Source: Chara braunii
Lineage: Eukaryota > Streptophyta > Charophyceae > Charales > Characeae
Assembly (NCBI GenBank): GCA_003427395.1
Contig: BFEA01000037.1
Coordinates: forward strand, 3,729,248-3,758,543
DNA: 29,296 nt
Direction of reading: 5' to 3'
This document shows, in pieces, positions 1 through 10,038 of the stretch (the stretch's first letter is position 1; every line of letters begins with the position of its first letter). A program made the translations under genes and the position numbers. The notes beneath the pieces were generated by a model. That model was not told the origin of the DNA, searched no databases, and saw nothing but the letters and a program-made list of their open reading frames with translations.

Positions 1-1
1 C

Positions 2-4
<3 letters not shown>

Positions 5-75
<71 letters not shown>
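5..75. repeat. (GA)n microsatellite at left end
   Basis: An uninterrupted GA dinucleotide tract of about 71 bases. The window's other end is a (CT)n tract, so both edges may simply be places where an assembly stopped at low-complexity DNA. Confidence 0.95.
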
Positions 76-79
<4 letters not shown>

Positions 80-579
80 GTGACATTGGATCCAGACTCG
101 ACATGGGACTTCAGACATTTTGCAGAGGGATTATTTGGGACGTGTAACGAGACTCGGTGTTGACGACTTTCCCATCTCCCCCTTCCTCTTCTGTGTCTGA
201 TCCCTTCCTCTTTGTCTGTGTATGTCTGGACCTGGCGCCTCTTTCCTGTGTATAGCGCCAGGCCCCTTCACACTTTGTGATGAGCATGATGTATGTTTGG
301 TCTGCGTTGAAACATTGATTGGGCTAGTCATCATTATTCTAGCATTCTGCTTCGCTATCTTGTACTACGTGAAAGAGGTCAGTCCCGGTCAGGTCAGGAC
401 TTGTATCTCAAGTCTTCCCTGCGCTATAAAGCACCATTTTGTATGTATCGGAATGCACATTGCTAGTTGAGATTCCACTTGCACTGCGTTGTCCATTCAG
501 TCCTTTTTATCACATTGCGGATCCTCGGTTTATATGTACATCGCCCAACTGGGCATGTAACAGGCAGTGAGGTATGTGG
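76..579. other. Unassigned DNA upstream of element A
   Basis: No coding region or recognisable repeat. If element A were complete, its 5' LTR should end here. I see no good match to the 3' LTR at 7316-8708. A weak primer-site-like string, TGTATCGGA at about 445-453, followed by a loose match to the start of element B's leader, hints that the LTR/leader border may have been near 443, but this is not convincing. Only short chance reading frames are present. Confidence 0.4.
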
Positions 580-1715
580 ATACTGCCCCCACCTGGTTAG
601 GTCATGTAGGGTCGACATCAGACCTGGCCAGGTTGCTTGTGTGATTGGGAGGCTGATTGGAGTAAGCGAGAGGGAGTGGAGAGTGAGAGGTACTCGCACC
701 TGGAATCTGCACTTCAAGTATCCGCATCGAAGAGCTGCAAGTTGGTACTTTGGTCTTCAGACATCGACGGAGGATCCGGCGTTGTAACAGGGGTGTAGGG
801 AGGCCCTCTTAGTCATGCTAGGACACTTCGTGTAGAGGTAGCTAGAGGTCAAGAGGACCTATGAGAGAGGGGGGTGAGTTGTTATCCATCTTTGGAGGTC
901 GGACCTCACAGGTAAGTGCCGTGTGACCTGGTTATGCCTGTGGGAGGTTGCTTGGTGCTTCATGGCCTGTTGGGGTGTGTTGGGATCTCTTCCTCTTCTC
1001 CGAGGTCTTGGTTGTGTGTGTGAGCATGTGGATTGCTTTCTCACCTGATGGATGGATGGACGATGTATCTTGTTCTCAATGACATATCTTTCTACGGTGC
1101 ATTGTCTTTTCACTTTTGAACGGCTGTAGAGGTAAGTTCTTGCTGAAAGTTGTCTTTTCCTTTTCAGTACGGTAGAGGCAATTTGGGACTGACTTGGCTC
1201 ACCTATCTCGTTGGTCCTGGTCCACGACCTACTTGGGACCCTTCGGGACTCAGTGGGACCAGGCCCAATGGGACAGGACCTTTAGGACCCAATCCGTTAC
1301 CGTCAACAGATCTCTTTGCCATGCTGAATCTGGAGGGATACACGGCTAGTAAGGACATTCCTTTCAAGGGGATCTTGACTGATGTTACTGCATGTTCTCA
1401 CATACTGCCCCGCATCTGGCTCGGCGACCGTCTGCACCCCTTGAAATCTCAATTGCTGCAGTTAGTTTTCTTCGGCTGACTTATTGTGGTACATGTTCCT
1501 TGTCAGATTAGACAAGAGGGGATATCCAACTAATCTGATCGGGCCGGTTCATTAAGTCAGTCCTCTCTTTTATTTGTTTTTATTTATTTATTTATTTATC
1601 TTTATTCTGCTGCGTGAATGTCATTCTCTAAGTCCAAATGAATTGCCGCTCCGGCTAGGAGTTCTACCCTCTACTCTTTGTGATTTACTGTTTTTTTCTT
1701 TTATCTAAACTATCT
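580..1715 (+). other. Element A 5' leader (untranslated)
   Basis: About 1.1 kb between the presumed primer site and gag, unusually long for the group. Blocks shared with element B's leader include the part near 586-640, the stretch around 700-780, and a ccgctccggctaggagttct block near 1645 just before gag. Conservation in two diverged copies suggests function in the RNA (packaging, translation or splicing). A (TTTA)n tract lies at about 1580-1599. Reading frames here are short and not shared with B. Confidence 0.6.
912..1167 (+). other. Candidate leader intron, element A
   Basis: CAG|GTAAGT at 909-917 is a perfect donor. The string tcttttccttttcag ending at 1167 is a strong acceptor with a pyrimidine tract, giving a 256-base intron. 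Element B has a donor (CAA|GTAAGT) and acceptor (tttttccgtgcag) at the same places. This is inferred from splice-site quality and shared position only; no transcript evidence is available. Confidence 0.35.
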
Positions 1716-3413
1716 ATGTCCGGTATTGAGACGCGTATGCAGAAAGCGGAAAGAGAGAGAAGGGAGAGAGGTGGTGTTCTTTTTGAGAGTGTGAGGAGGG
1801 GTAAGAGGAGTGTTCGTCCAAAAGTGAGCGAAGTGCAGACCCTTTTGAGAGATCTACTGACGCCCTATCCTCCGACATGGCAGACATCACATCCGAGCAA
1901 TGGAAGGTCATGCTAGACGCAGCGGCCGAGAGCGAGAAACCTTTCTTTCATAAACTTTATGAGGACGCAATGCACAGAGAGAGGGAGGCAGAGGCAGCAG
2001 CCAAAGCCACAAGTATTGCTACACAAGTGGCCCTCCTCGAGGTTCGGGAATCTAGTGATGACCGGTTCCAAGAGAAGCTAGCTTCTGCCATAGCAGCCTT
2101 GGTTCAATTGCGGACCTTGGAAGATCTTGATTCCCATGTGATAGGTCTAGAGCAGCGGAACCAAGAGCTGCAGGCTGAGATAGTCAGCCTCAAACAGTCC
2201 CAACTGTCTGCCCCACATCCTCCTAATCCTCGACCTGCTGCAATCCCAGTCTCTCACCCTAACACAGTCCTCATGTCGAGAGCAAGTGGAACTGTGACGA
2301 GCGCAGGAGCCGGTGCCAGCTCCTCAAGCGGCAGCGTCGACAGTTCTGCACTGGTCCTAGTCCCAAATGCAGGAACATCAGCCCAAAACGCCACAGTTCT
2401 TACTGGCGTACAATATAGTGGTCCCGTAGTGGACAAGACGGCGGCCACACTATCGTTCAAGTACGACGGGAAGGGGGACATCACCTCTTGGATCAGCTCC
2501 ATGCGCTCATACTTCGAGGTACTGCGAACACCGCAAGAAGACCGAAGTATGATCATGGGCACAAATACTGAGCCCGCCGTATGGAGTTTCATAGAACTCC
2601 AGGCTGTTACTGCAGGTTATGAAAGGATTGACCTGACTGAATGGCTGAAAGTAACTCCTGTACATACCCTTGAGGACCTCCTCATCCCGCAGTATCAAGA
2701 TAAGCACGCTCAAGGCAAGACTAAAGCTTGAGGCCCTCAAGGTCCAAAAGTGGAGGACTTCCATGCAGGCTTTGGAGCAGCACTTGACTGGTCTGTTCAC
2801 TACTCCAAACCTGGGATGGACTGACGTGTCTTGCATGGATGTAGTAATGGGAGTGGCCCCTGAAGACTGTCTCCCGGCTAGGACTCAAGGCCCATACGAC
2901 CTGGCGTGAGCTACTGACGAATCTAGTCAATCTAGAAGCCAACGACCTCGCCAGGCGTGCGAAGACACCCGTTGCAGGTAGAACCTCACGGCGCATGCGG
3001 AACGGAAGCAACAACCAGCTCGCCCTGCATGAACATCGGGAGGCTGAGGACCTGTCCTACGCAGATGATCTGTCTCTAGATGACGATCTAGAGCCGGACT
3101 CTGACGTGGGTTGTTCTACATCAGCCCTTGAGTCTGGCATGAATACTGAAGAGAAATGCAATGCCTTTAAAAAGACTGCTTCAAGCAAGGGGCCTAACCG
3201 TGGTTCGGGTAGGGGAACTATAGCACACCTCCCCCAAAATGCAAAGATCCCTAAGAACCGGAGGATGCTTCCACCAAGTCTTGGGAAGCCCTCCGCATTA
3301 GCCAAAAGGAATGGGAGAGAAGATCCAAACTGCGTGTGTGCTTGCATTGTCAGAAGCCTAGGCACGCTGTGCAGGAATGTTATCATCTGCAGGGAAACAG
3401 GCAAAGGGCGTAG
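1716..3413 (+). pseudogene. gag: gag polyprotein, element A (frameshifted)
   Basis: The structural Gag protein that packages element RNA. It reads in three pieces. A basic, Arg/Glu-rich N-terminal part from the ATG at 1716 is shared with element B (GKRSVRP motif). The main frame is 1877-2731: a predicted coiled-coil start, an Ala/Ser/Pro/Thr-rich linker, then the capsid-like part with ITSWISSMRSYFEVL. The tail includes an acidic segment and a CCHC zinc knuckle (CLHCQKPRHAVQEC, 3339-3380), ending at the TAG of 3411-3413. Frame changes near 1880, 2720, 2910-2990 and about 3250-3330 break it. Element B reads the N-terminal extension and the ATG at the 1877 equivalent in one frame, so I treat the extension as coding. 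The product is clear from the knuckle and position; the exact start is not. Confidence 0.8.
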
Positions 3414-3435
3414 AATAGTCATCAGCACTATCTAC
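3392..3435 (+). promoter_or_regulatory. Candidate -1 ribosomal frameshift signal, element A
   Basis: GGGAAAC at 3392-3398 is phased G|GGA|AAC in the knuckle frame, the X XXY YYZ pattern of -1 slippery sites. After an 11-base spacer, GTAGAATAGT (3410-3419) can pair with ACTATCTAC (3427-3435), giving 9 pairs, one bulged A and a 7-base loop. The gag TAG (3411-3413) lies in the stem. The protease/pol frame is exactly -1 to gag. In this copy the -1 frame has its own TAG at 3416-3418, probably a later mutation, since element B has none there. GGGAAAC is a known slippery site in some retroviruses, for example FIV and SRV-1. Confidence 0.6.
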
Positions 3436-3868
3436 AACAAGGGAAGTTGAACAGTCAGCTGCAGGCCCCTCCAAGGAGCCTGAATCTGATCAACAACCTG
3501 CTCTTGAAGCCCGGACTAATGCTGAATCCAAGGCTGTTGCAGTCCAAGTACTTTATGCTGAGCCTTGGGAGGAGACTAAGGAAATCAACTTTCACTCTCA
3601 CCTGGAACATGGGCTGCAGCTCAAGCAACAACGCCATGTTCAAAGGAGTGTGGAACTGATCTTCTTTAAGCAACTCATTAACCGTCAATACATCCGTGTG
3701 CTGATTGATAATGGCTCAACGACTAACTTCTTTTCTCCTAACGGGATTCGTAAGGCGAGCCTAGGAATAAAGCAAGTGGAATTGCAGAACCCTTGTCAGA
3801 CCCAGGTAGGCAACCAAGAGGTGTGCGCGTCACCTTTGATAAGGATCGCAATGCCACACATGAGCTGA
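3419..3868 (+). pseudogene. pol: Aspartic protease, element A
   Basis: Retropepsin-type protease that cuts Gag-Pol. The frame is open from 3419 (after the TAG at 3416) to 3868. A poorly conserved linker (EPWEE motif, also in B) precedes the catalytic loop LIDNGSTTNFFS, which corresponds to the family's D-S/T-G with Asn in the second position. The second hallmark, AVIGLG, follows in the next frame (about 3901-3920). Compared with element B, about 28 bases are missing near 3824, and this deletion causes the frame change into the RT frame. Confident as to family; the copy is broken. Confidence 0.75.
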
Positions 3869-5985
3869 ACTTCTACGTCTTGGACAAGTATCCTTTCGAC
3901 GCGGTCATTGGCTTGGGTTGGTTAAAGGCTCATTGTCTAAGGACCATGTGGGCGGATACTCAGTTCGTGGTACGTGATGCAAAGGTGAACCAGCGTACCG
4001 TTCTATTGAGCGAGACGTGTGAGTCCCCAGTGACTCTTTTGAGTGCAAACAAATTCTGCAAATCAGTGCGTAGGCGCAAGGAAGTTGAGCACATGCATGT
4101 AGCTTTTGTGAAGCCCCTCCATGTGCCTTCTACTTTTGCTGTATTTTCTACCTCGGAAAGTAATTCTACTTCTACTACCTCTACTTCTATTCCATCTACT
4201 TCTACTGTAAAAAAACACTCTACTTCTGATCCAAATACTTCGAATTCGGTTATAACTGCTGTAAATTCTCAATCTGATTTTCTCTCTCCTAATGAGGATG
4301 ATCCTCCACCGGAAGCCCCAACAAACATTTGTCGTCTATTATATCGATTTTCTGAAGTTATGGCTGAACCTCGTGGAGTTCCCGAGCGTCCGGTCAAGCA
4401 CAAGATCGAGATAATAGAAGGGAGTGTTCCTCCAAAGGGTTGCGTCTACCGTATGGAACAAGGCGAGTTGGAGGAGTTGAGGAGACACATTGATGATATG
4501 ATTGATCGTGGATGGATTAAGCCTAGTGAGTTTGAGTCCGGTGCACCTGTCTTGTTTGTGCCGAAGAAAGGAGGCAAACTCCGGATGTGCATTGACTACC
4601 GTGGCCTTAACTGTATCACCCAAAAGAACAGTTATCCCTTGCCTCGCATAGATGATCTGCTAGATGCTGCAGGTAGGTGCAAGGTCTTCTCCAAGATCGA
4701 CCTCAAGTCTGGCTACCACCAGATTGAAGCTGATGTGAGCGACCAGCACAAAACTGCATTCAAAACACTCGATGGGTTGTACGAATTCATCGTTATGCCC
4801 TTCGCTCTTACGAATGCACCAGCCACGTTTCAGTGCCTCATGGACAAGGTTCTCCGCCATCAACTCAACATGTTTGTGGTTGTTTACCTTGACGACATCC
4901 TGATTTTCAGCAAGTCCATGGAAAAGCACGTCAAGCACCTTGAGGAGGTTTTGCAAGTCCTCAAGGAGGCACGGCTACACCTCAACTTAGAGAAATCTGA
5001 GTTTGGAAGGGACAACGTTATCTATCTTGGGCACCGGTTGTCTGCAAACGGCTTTGAGCCAGAGGCAACCAAGGTTGAGGTCATACGAAAGTGGCCTCAA
5101 CCGGCGAACGTGCGCAAACTGCGTTCTTTTCTTGGTTTGACTTCGTATTATCGGAAGTTTGTGCCCAAATTTTTTGTCATTGCTCACCCACTCTCGAGAC
5201 TAACAAGCAAAAATGTTGCCTATGCGTGGTGTGAGAAATGCGAGACTGCATTCCAAGCCTTGAAAGAGGCTTTGGTAAGTTATCTTGTGCTCCGCATTGT
5301 GAATCCCAACCTCATGTTCGTAGTTATTACGGACACGAGCCAGTATGGGATTGGTGCAGTGCTGAAACAAGATGATGGCGATGCCGTGCGTCCGCTCGAG
5401 TATTACAACAAACGCATGCACAACCACAAGGTAATTACCTCCACATACATGTGTGAGCTCTATGCCTTGCGAGAAGCACTCACGCATTGGAAGCACCACC
5501 TCTCGGGTCGCCACTTCAAGGTCTACTCAGATCATCAGACCTTGGAGTGGATCAAGTTGCAAACTAACCTCTCCCCGACGTTAACCCGCTGGCTGCATGA
5601 CATTGATGTTTACAATTTTGAACTGAAACATAAGAAAGGCTGTTATAATCGTGTTGTTGATGCTTTGTTGCGTCATCCTAAGTTTTTGACTTGCCTTGTG
5701 AGCTCATATGACCTCCGAAGGAAACTGAAGGAGTATCTGGTCGAACACACTGCCAAGGATCCCGACCTTAGTCCCATCCTTGAGCAGCTCAAGGCTGACC
5801 CTAGCAGTCAGCCTGATTTTCATGAGTGCGAGGGTCTTGTATTCCGCCGGTATGGGAAGTTTGATCGTTTGTGTGTACCCAACCATGCGCCTCTCCGGAC
5901 TCATTTCTTGGATTTGGCACATGGTCGGAGTGGACACTTCGGCTTTGAGAAGACTTATGAAAGTCTTTTGCAACAGTTTGATTGA
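3793..5985 (+). CDS. pol: Reverse transcriptase-RNase H (pol), element A
   Basis: The longest open frame in the window, 730 codons. It copies element RNA into DNA. In order: the end of the protease, a Ser/Thr-rich linker (about residues 115-170), then RT with LFVPKKGGKLRMCIDYRGLN, SKIDLKSGYHQI and the catalytic YLDDILIFS (YLDD at residues 365-368). RNase H follows, with TDTSQYGIGAVL and YSDHQTLEW. The frame ends with the first half of the integrase zinc finger (HGRSGH). The true start is upstream in the protease frame; the ATG at 3793 is only the first in this frame. The stop at 5983-5985 is a TGG to TGA change (element B has TGG), so integrase is cut off. RT and RNase H motifs look complete, yet no intact polyprotein could be made. 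Confidence 0.9.
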   Translation: MSDPGRQPRGVRVTFDKDRNATHELNFYVLDKYPFDAVIGLGWLKAHCLRTMWADTQFVVRDAKVNQRTVLLSETCESPVTLLSANKFCKSVRRRKEVEHMHVAFVKPLHVPSTFAVFSTSESNSTSTTSTSIPSTSTVKKHSTSDPNTSNSVITAVNSQSDFLSPNEDDPPPEAPTNICRLLYRFSEVMAEPRGVPERPVKHKIEIIEGSVPPKGCVYRMEQGELEELRRHIDDMIDRGWIKPSEFESGAPVLFVPKKGGKLRMCIDYRGLNCITQKNSYPLPRIDDLLDAAGRCKVFSKIDLKSGYHQIEADVSDQHKTAFKTLDGLYEFIVMPFALTNAPATFQCLMDKVLRHQLNMFVVVYLDDILIFSKSMEKHVKHLEEVLQVLKEARLHLNLEKSEFGRDNVIYLGHRLSANGFEPEATKVEVIRKWPQPANVRKLRSFLGLTSYYRKFVPKFFVIAHPLSRLTSKNVAYAWCEKCETAFQALKEALVSYLVLRIVNPNLMFVVITDTSQYGIGAVLKQDDGDAVRPLEYYNKRMHNHKVITSTYMCELYALREALTHWKHHLSGRHFKVYSDHQTLEWIKLQTNLSPTLTRWLHDIDVYNFELKHKKGCYNRVVDALLRHPKFLTCLVSSYDLRRKLKEYLVEHTAKDPDLSPILEQLKADPSSQPDFHECEGLVFRRYGKFDRLCVPNHAPLRTHFLDLAHGRSGHFGFEKTYESLLQQFD

Positions 5986-5991
5986 CCAGGA

Positions 5992-6621
5992 ATGAAAGGA
6001 TCTGCTCAGAAATTCATTGTTGAATGTCAAGTCTGTCAAAGAACCAAGGTCCATAGACATAAGCCTTATGGTCTGCTGAAACCCCTCCCCATTCCTGATG
6101 GACCCGGTGAGTCGGTCTCTATTGATTTCACGGGCATGAGGAAGGTGAGCGAGGGAGGACATTCACAAGTCATGGTCATCGTAGATCGTTTTTCCAAACT
6201 TCTGAATTTGATTCCTCTACCTCCTCATGCACCAACTGAGCTTGTGATCGCAAAATTTCACCAGCAGTACATTCTGCAGTATGGACCCCCGAAAACTCTT
6301 GTGAGTGATCGAGACACCTGGTTCATTAGTGCTGATTGGAAGGACTCCACTTCTCAAATCTACGACATTAAACTCAACTAGACTTTTGGTCGACACCCCG
6401 GAGCCAATGGATTGGTCGAGGAAGTCAACCAGACTGTCATCCAACTACTTCACTCGTTAATTGTTCCAGATCAGAACACGTGGGACAAGGAGCCTCACAA
6501 AGTGAAGGGGTTGTACAACAACTTCATTCACTCTGCAACCGGCGTGACACCGAATCAGTTGCAATATGGCAGATGCGCAATCCTCTCTCCTATCCGTGTC
6601 CCGAACGGTTCCCTGGTCTGA
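5992..6621 (+). pseudogene. pol: Integrase core, element A
   Basis: Continues the pol frame after the TGA at 5983. CQVC completes the HHCC zinc finger. The catalytic core shows SIDF (first Asp), SDRD (second Asp) and NGLVEEVNQ (Glu), all three residues kept. The part to 6381 ends in a TAG after a region scrambled relative to element B (6350-6390). The rest (NGLVEEVNQ, GVTPNQLQYG) is open to 6621, then shifts frame near 6600. It would insert the DNA copy into chromosomes; this copy cannot make a whole enzyme. Confidence 0.8.
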
Positions 6622-7274
6622 CACCCGACATGCCTGGCTACAATGCCAAGTATGCACACTTGCGCAAAGCTGCTATCGCAGTGATGAACAAGCGTCAACA
6701 TGCCATGATCAAACATGCTAACAAGTCGCGCAAAGAAGGGAACTTCGAAGTAGGAAGTTATGTCTGGGTCAAAATGTCTGAGTTTTCAGACGAAGAGGGC
6801 GTATCACGAAAGCTTCTTCCACTCTACTATGACCCTTGGCAGATTCTAAACGTGGTTGGGGATGATTTTGGTCCTTCGTATGTGATTGACGTGCCTCCTC
6901 ATCTGCGCACATATCCGGTCTTTCACGCGTCCAAATTGTTTCCACACATCGATGATGAGACTTTTCCCTTTCAAGATCCTATAATACCTCGCCCTATCGA
7001 CGACGGCCATGATGTAGACAGAATTGTTTCCCATGAAGGAAGAGGGAGGAACAAACAGTACAAGGTTCACTTCCTCTATCACCCGTTGAACGAGTTCTTC
7101 TGGATCGACCAAAAAGAGCTGCTAAAAAATGCTCCCCGTGTTGTTAACACTTATGAACGACAGATCATTGATGGACAGACTGCTAAGTTTTCCGCAAAAC
7201 TCACTCCTCACGGTCTTACTAAATCTCTCTTTCTGATTTACGCCTACGACGCATTTTGTGCCGACTCTAAATGA
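6600..7274 (+). pseudogene. pol: Integrase C-terminal part and chromodomain, element A
   Basis: Last part of pol, in the frame ending with TGA after 7271. The open frame itself begins at 6480, but its first 40 or so codons are out of frame with real pol sequence. GSYVWVKMSEF and PVFHASKLFPH mark the integrase C-terminal (GPY/F-type) module; the usual G-P-W/F reads YDPWQI, so the Gly is Asp. Then comes a chromodomain (about residues 180-228: DRIVSHEGRGRNKQYKVHF, FFWIDQKELLKNAP, NTYER). Chromodomains steer integration toward marked chromatin, and this one places element A with the chromoviruses. Element C has the same arrangement. Confidence 0.8.
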
Positions 7275-7301
7275 GTTACTCGCTCGAAGGGACCTCACTC
7301 T

Positions 7302-7312
7302 GGAGAGGGGGG
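7302..7312 (+). other. Polypurine tract, element A
   Basis: GGAGAGGGGGG just before the TG of the 3' LTR at 7316. It is the expected primer for plus-strand DNA synthesis and confirms the orientation of A. Confidence 0.8.
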
Positions 7313-7315
7313 TAG

Positions 7316-8708
7316 TGTAATGACCCGCCAAAACACAGACTGAGAACACTGCTAACTTATGGGATTTGCTGTTGGAATGAATGCCTTGCTGAGATTCCCG
7401 CATTCTGCTGTGGTTTCCAAGTTTGTGTGTGTGTGTGTGCGTGCCTGCTGGTTTGCGTGTCCGTTTGAGTGCTTGTCGGCTGAGTGTGTGTGTGACCCGC
7501 AAGGGTACTTGTTGGTTGAAAGGCCCCGCAGCGCCGGTACTTACCTGTGGCCGTGACTTTGAGGGTTGCAGCGGGGAAAACACTCAAGTAGCGGGGGTAG
7601 GCCCACGACACTTAGAGCAGCGGGGAAAAACACAAAACACTCAAGTAGCAGGTAGGCCGGTACCACTCAAGGAGTGGTAGGAGTGTCGGGTACCGGAGGC
7701 CGAGCAAAAGAAGACAAAAAGTTGGCATTTTTAGAGGCCCAGTAGCGGTAGGTTAGAGGTAGGCCGGTACCAATCCAAGTAGCCTGAGCCTAGGGCCTGT
7801 CCAGACGATAGCGAAGCCTGCAATGATGTTTCCCTCCGAAAGGGAGGAGGTACTGATTGCTGGGAGGCCGCTCGGCCTAGGAAGTCACCGCCCAAGAGGC
7901 CAGTAGGCCGCCATATCTTCCGGAGGAGCAAGCAGCTCCTCCTCATTTGCGGTATGCAAGGATTGGCGACATGCTGCTGGAGCCAAGCGCTGGACTTGGG
8001 CAGCACTGCCTGGAGGTGATGAGCAGCTGGGCGCTCAGCCTGGCTATGGCGAGCAGCCCAGCCTGAGGAGGAGGAAGAAGGGGGCGGAGGAGGAGAGTGG
8101 CGAGGTACCTACCTGGCTATGGTGGACACCATCTTCATCACCTTGTTGGGCGCTGCATTTGGAAGGCCCCAGTTGGCGTAGTAGTGCCGCACCAAGGAAG
8201 CTTGAGGCAGAGTCAGGCATGGCGGCTTAGTCAGCAGCGGCATAGTTGCTTTGGGTTGTCCTTTGGACAGGAGTGCAGCGACATAGCTGCTTTGTGTTGT
8301 CCTTTGCACATGAGGGCAGGGCCCTCAGTAGTCCGCCATAGCCTAGGCATGTGAGAGGTGGACGAAGGGGGGGGGAAGCCATAGCTATGGTGGACCTGTT
8401 GTTGTGTCAGCAGTAAGAGGGAACTTCAGATATTGATTATGGTTCATCCACTCATTGTTATTATTATTTTTATTGGAAGAAGAATAAGATTGGTGAAGTG
8501 AAGGAGGAGGAGGAAGGTGGAGAGAGAAGGGGGATTTGTCATTGGTCTTGCTGGTGTACATCTTCTTCTTCTTCTTCTTCTTCTTCTTCTTCTTCTTTCT
8601 CTCTCCTCTGGTCTCTATCTCTTTGCAAGTGCTTTCATTTCTTTCGCAATTGGGTGGCATTGTCTTTCATTGTGAATTTGCACTTTGGGAATGACCAGGA
8701 TCGTAACA
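7316..8708 (+). repeat. 3' LTR of element A
   Basis: Begins TGTAATGACCCG right after the polypurine tract and ends AACA at 8708. Element B's 5' LTR has the matching start (TGTGATGACCCG) and end (CTTAACA, followed by its primer site). Length 1393 bp. Shared blocks with B's LTR include the (GT)-rich part, the gcagcggggaaaaacactc block, gatgtttccctc, the CTT tract and ggcattgt near the end. In A the gcagcgggg...caagtagc block is partly duplicated (about 7567-7600 and 7617-7655). Promoter and polyadenylation signals should lie here, but I cannot place them firmly. Confidence 0.85.
8561..8599. repeat. (CTT)n microsatellite inside LTR A
   Basis: About 13 CTT units. Element B's LTR has a shorter interrupted CTT tract at the same place (20302-20339), so the tract belongs to the LTR family and has changed length. 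Confidence 0.9.
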
Positions 8709-8729
8709 GTAGCGAAAAAAAACAGAGAG

Positions 8730-8830
8730 GTCCATCGGGACACCCATTCAAATTGGAACGACACTGAGAAGATTAGCAGGCCTGCACAAGGATAACATGC
8801 AAAAGTCAAGAGAAGGGAAAAAAAAAAAAA
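8730..8830 (+). pseudogene. U6 snRNA-derived retrocopy, decayed, with poly(A)
   Basis: From GTCCATCGGGAC the sequence follows U6 snRNA: AAATTGGAACGACACTGAGA, GAAGATTAGCA, CCTGCACAAGGATAACATGC, ending near AAGTCAAGAG, then a 13-base poly(A) run (8818-8830). The ACAGAGA box essential for splicing reads ACTGAGA, and two or so bases are missing in the ATGGCCCC part, so it cannot be functional. The A-tail in place of the normal U-rich 3' end indicates reverse transcription and insertion. It sits 21 bp after the end of element A's LTR. No clear target-site duplication. Confidence 0.8.
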
Positions 8831-8900
8831 CTCAACAGGAACACAATGACACTGTCAGAACTACCCATTTGTGTACAGTCACCTGAAGCAGCACACGTAA

Positions 8901-10000
8901 TGCAAGGAATATGAGTGTGAACGAAATACAGAAAACCAGTTGTGAAATCACACAGATGTCAGAGTGGTCGTGTACAAGCAAAGAGCACAATTGCACCGAG
9001 AATCCATCCAAATAGAGCAATGCAATGAAGTAATGAGCCAATGTTCAAGCCCTCAGGCCACACCAACACAGTATCCAAAGTCGCTCCTCTCTGTTTGGCG
9101 CCCAGCGCCTAGCGTACTCTACTCGACTATCCTACCTACAGCTGTGTTCACGCAACAGGTTCACTTCGACTCTCGAAGACCAATGTACATGATGTCAACA
9201 CCATAGACGACCTCTCTTCATGCACCGGGTACGTATCTCGTAACCCTCATCAGACCTTGATAACCCACACACTCGCCTCCTTCCTTGAAGACCACCAGTC
9301 GCCCTCTTACCCCCTAGCGCCCAGCACCCCGGCTACGGCTGCCAGCGCTCCGCTGCCCTGCAGCACCCCACCTCACCACAACGCGCCCCGCCAGCGCTCT
9401 GGCCGCAACACAGCATCCAATGCAGCAGCGCAGCAGCGTGACCGCATTGTCTACACGGGCCAGCATGCCTCGCCTCGGCTGCCTCACTTCCTATATGGAA
9501 GTGGCAGCCTCCTGGATGCTGCGTGTGGCCTGGCTGGAAGCTTCCAGTAGCTTCCTGTTGGGCCCCAGTACCTGCGCCCAGGCCCGAGACTACAGTTGAG
9601 GGCCTGGGCCCTTTACAGTTGGGCACGGCCTCAGCCTTCAGACTTGGGCCGTTTGCAGCACTTGCAGAGGTCCCCGGGGTAGGTGCGCCGACAGTACTAC
9701 TTTTGCATATGCCCGTGGCCACTTCAAGATGTATCGGCCCTGCTTTGGGTGTATGTGCCCAGGCGCAGCTGCCAAGGCCTGGGCCAACTGTACGACACAG
9801 CTTAATGAGCCTCACACGTCCACTCAACCAACTGGCATGCTGCAAGACCCTAAATACCCACATGTGGAAAAATGTTGAATGTTGGCCTCTGATGAATATT
9901 CAGGCTCGCCTTCACTTAGGGCGGGCACTCGGCTTGCTGGGGCCCGTTGCTCAGAACATGTGTAGGTCTGGTAGGGCCCCGCAAGGGCTCATTCCTCACA
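8901..10000 (-). repeat. 3' LTR of element C
   Basis: Starts TGCAAGGAATATGAG and ends GGCTCATTCCTCACA on the plus strand, the same borders as the copy at 16621-17715. Length 1100 bp against 1095. The two copies differ by scattered substitutions and small indels (for example an extra CTCTA-like string near 9117). Internal open frames on both strands here recur in the other LTR but look like chance frames in GC-rich DNA. Confidence 0.9.
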
Positions 10001-10015
10001 TTCCATCCCCCTTGG
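10001..10015 (-). other. Polypurine tract, element C
   Basis: On the minus strand AAGGGGGATGGAA lies directly before the LTR start TGTGAGGAATGAG. This fixes the element's direction. Confidence 0.75.
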
Positions 10016-10038
10016 CTTTGAAAGTCCGCAGAGATGCG

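Larger units (their letters stand above)
580..8708 (+). mobile_element. Element A: Ty3/gypsy chromovirus, 5' end missing
   Basis: A plant-type LTR retrotransposon of the Metaviridae chromovirus group. The order is leader, gag with CCHC knuckle, aspartic protease, RT, RNase H, integrase, chromodomain, polypurine tract and 3' LTR. The start is set where similarity to element B's leader begins (the cccccacctggttaggtc block, 586 onward, matching B near 20580). It shares leader blocks, gag, pol and LTR with element B but is clearly diverged from it, so the two are related families or old sisters. It is inactive: gag and pol carry several frameshifts and stops, and no 5' LTR was found. Confidence 0.9.

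Noticed and set aside
76-443. Truncated 5' LTR of element A
   Set aside because: Only a weak primer-site-like string at 445-453 supports it; the sequence before it does not follow the 3' LTR at 7316-8708.
3402-3409. AAAGGGC as the slippery site in element A
   Set aside because: Wrong phase for X XXY YYZ in the gag frame and absent in element B; GGGAAAC is in phase and shared.
7122-7583. 153-codon minus-strand frame
   Set aside because: Antisense to the chromodomain end and the LTR start of element A; a shadow frame.
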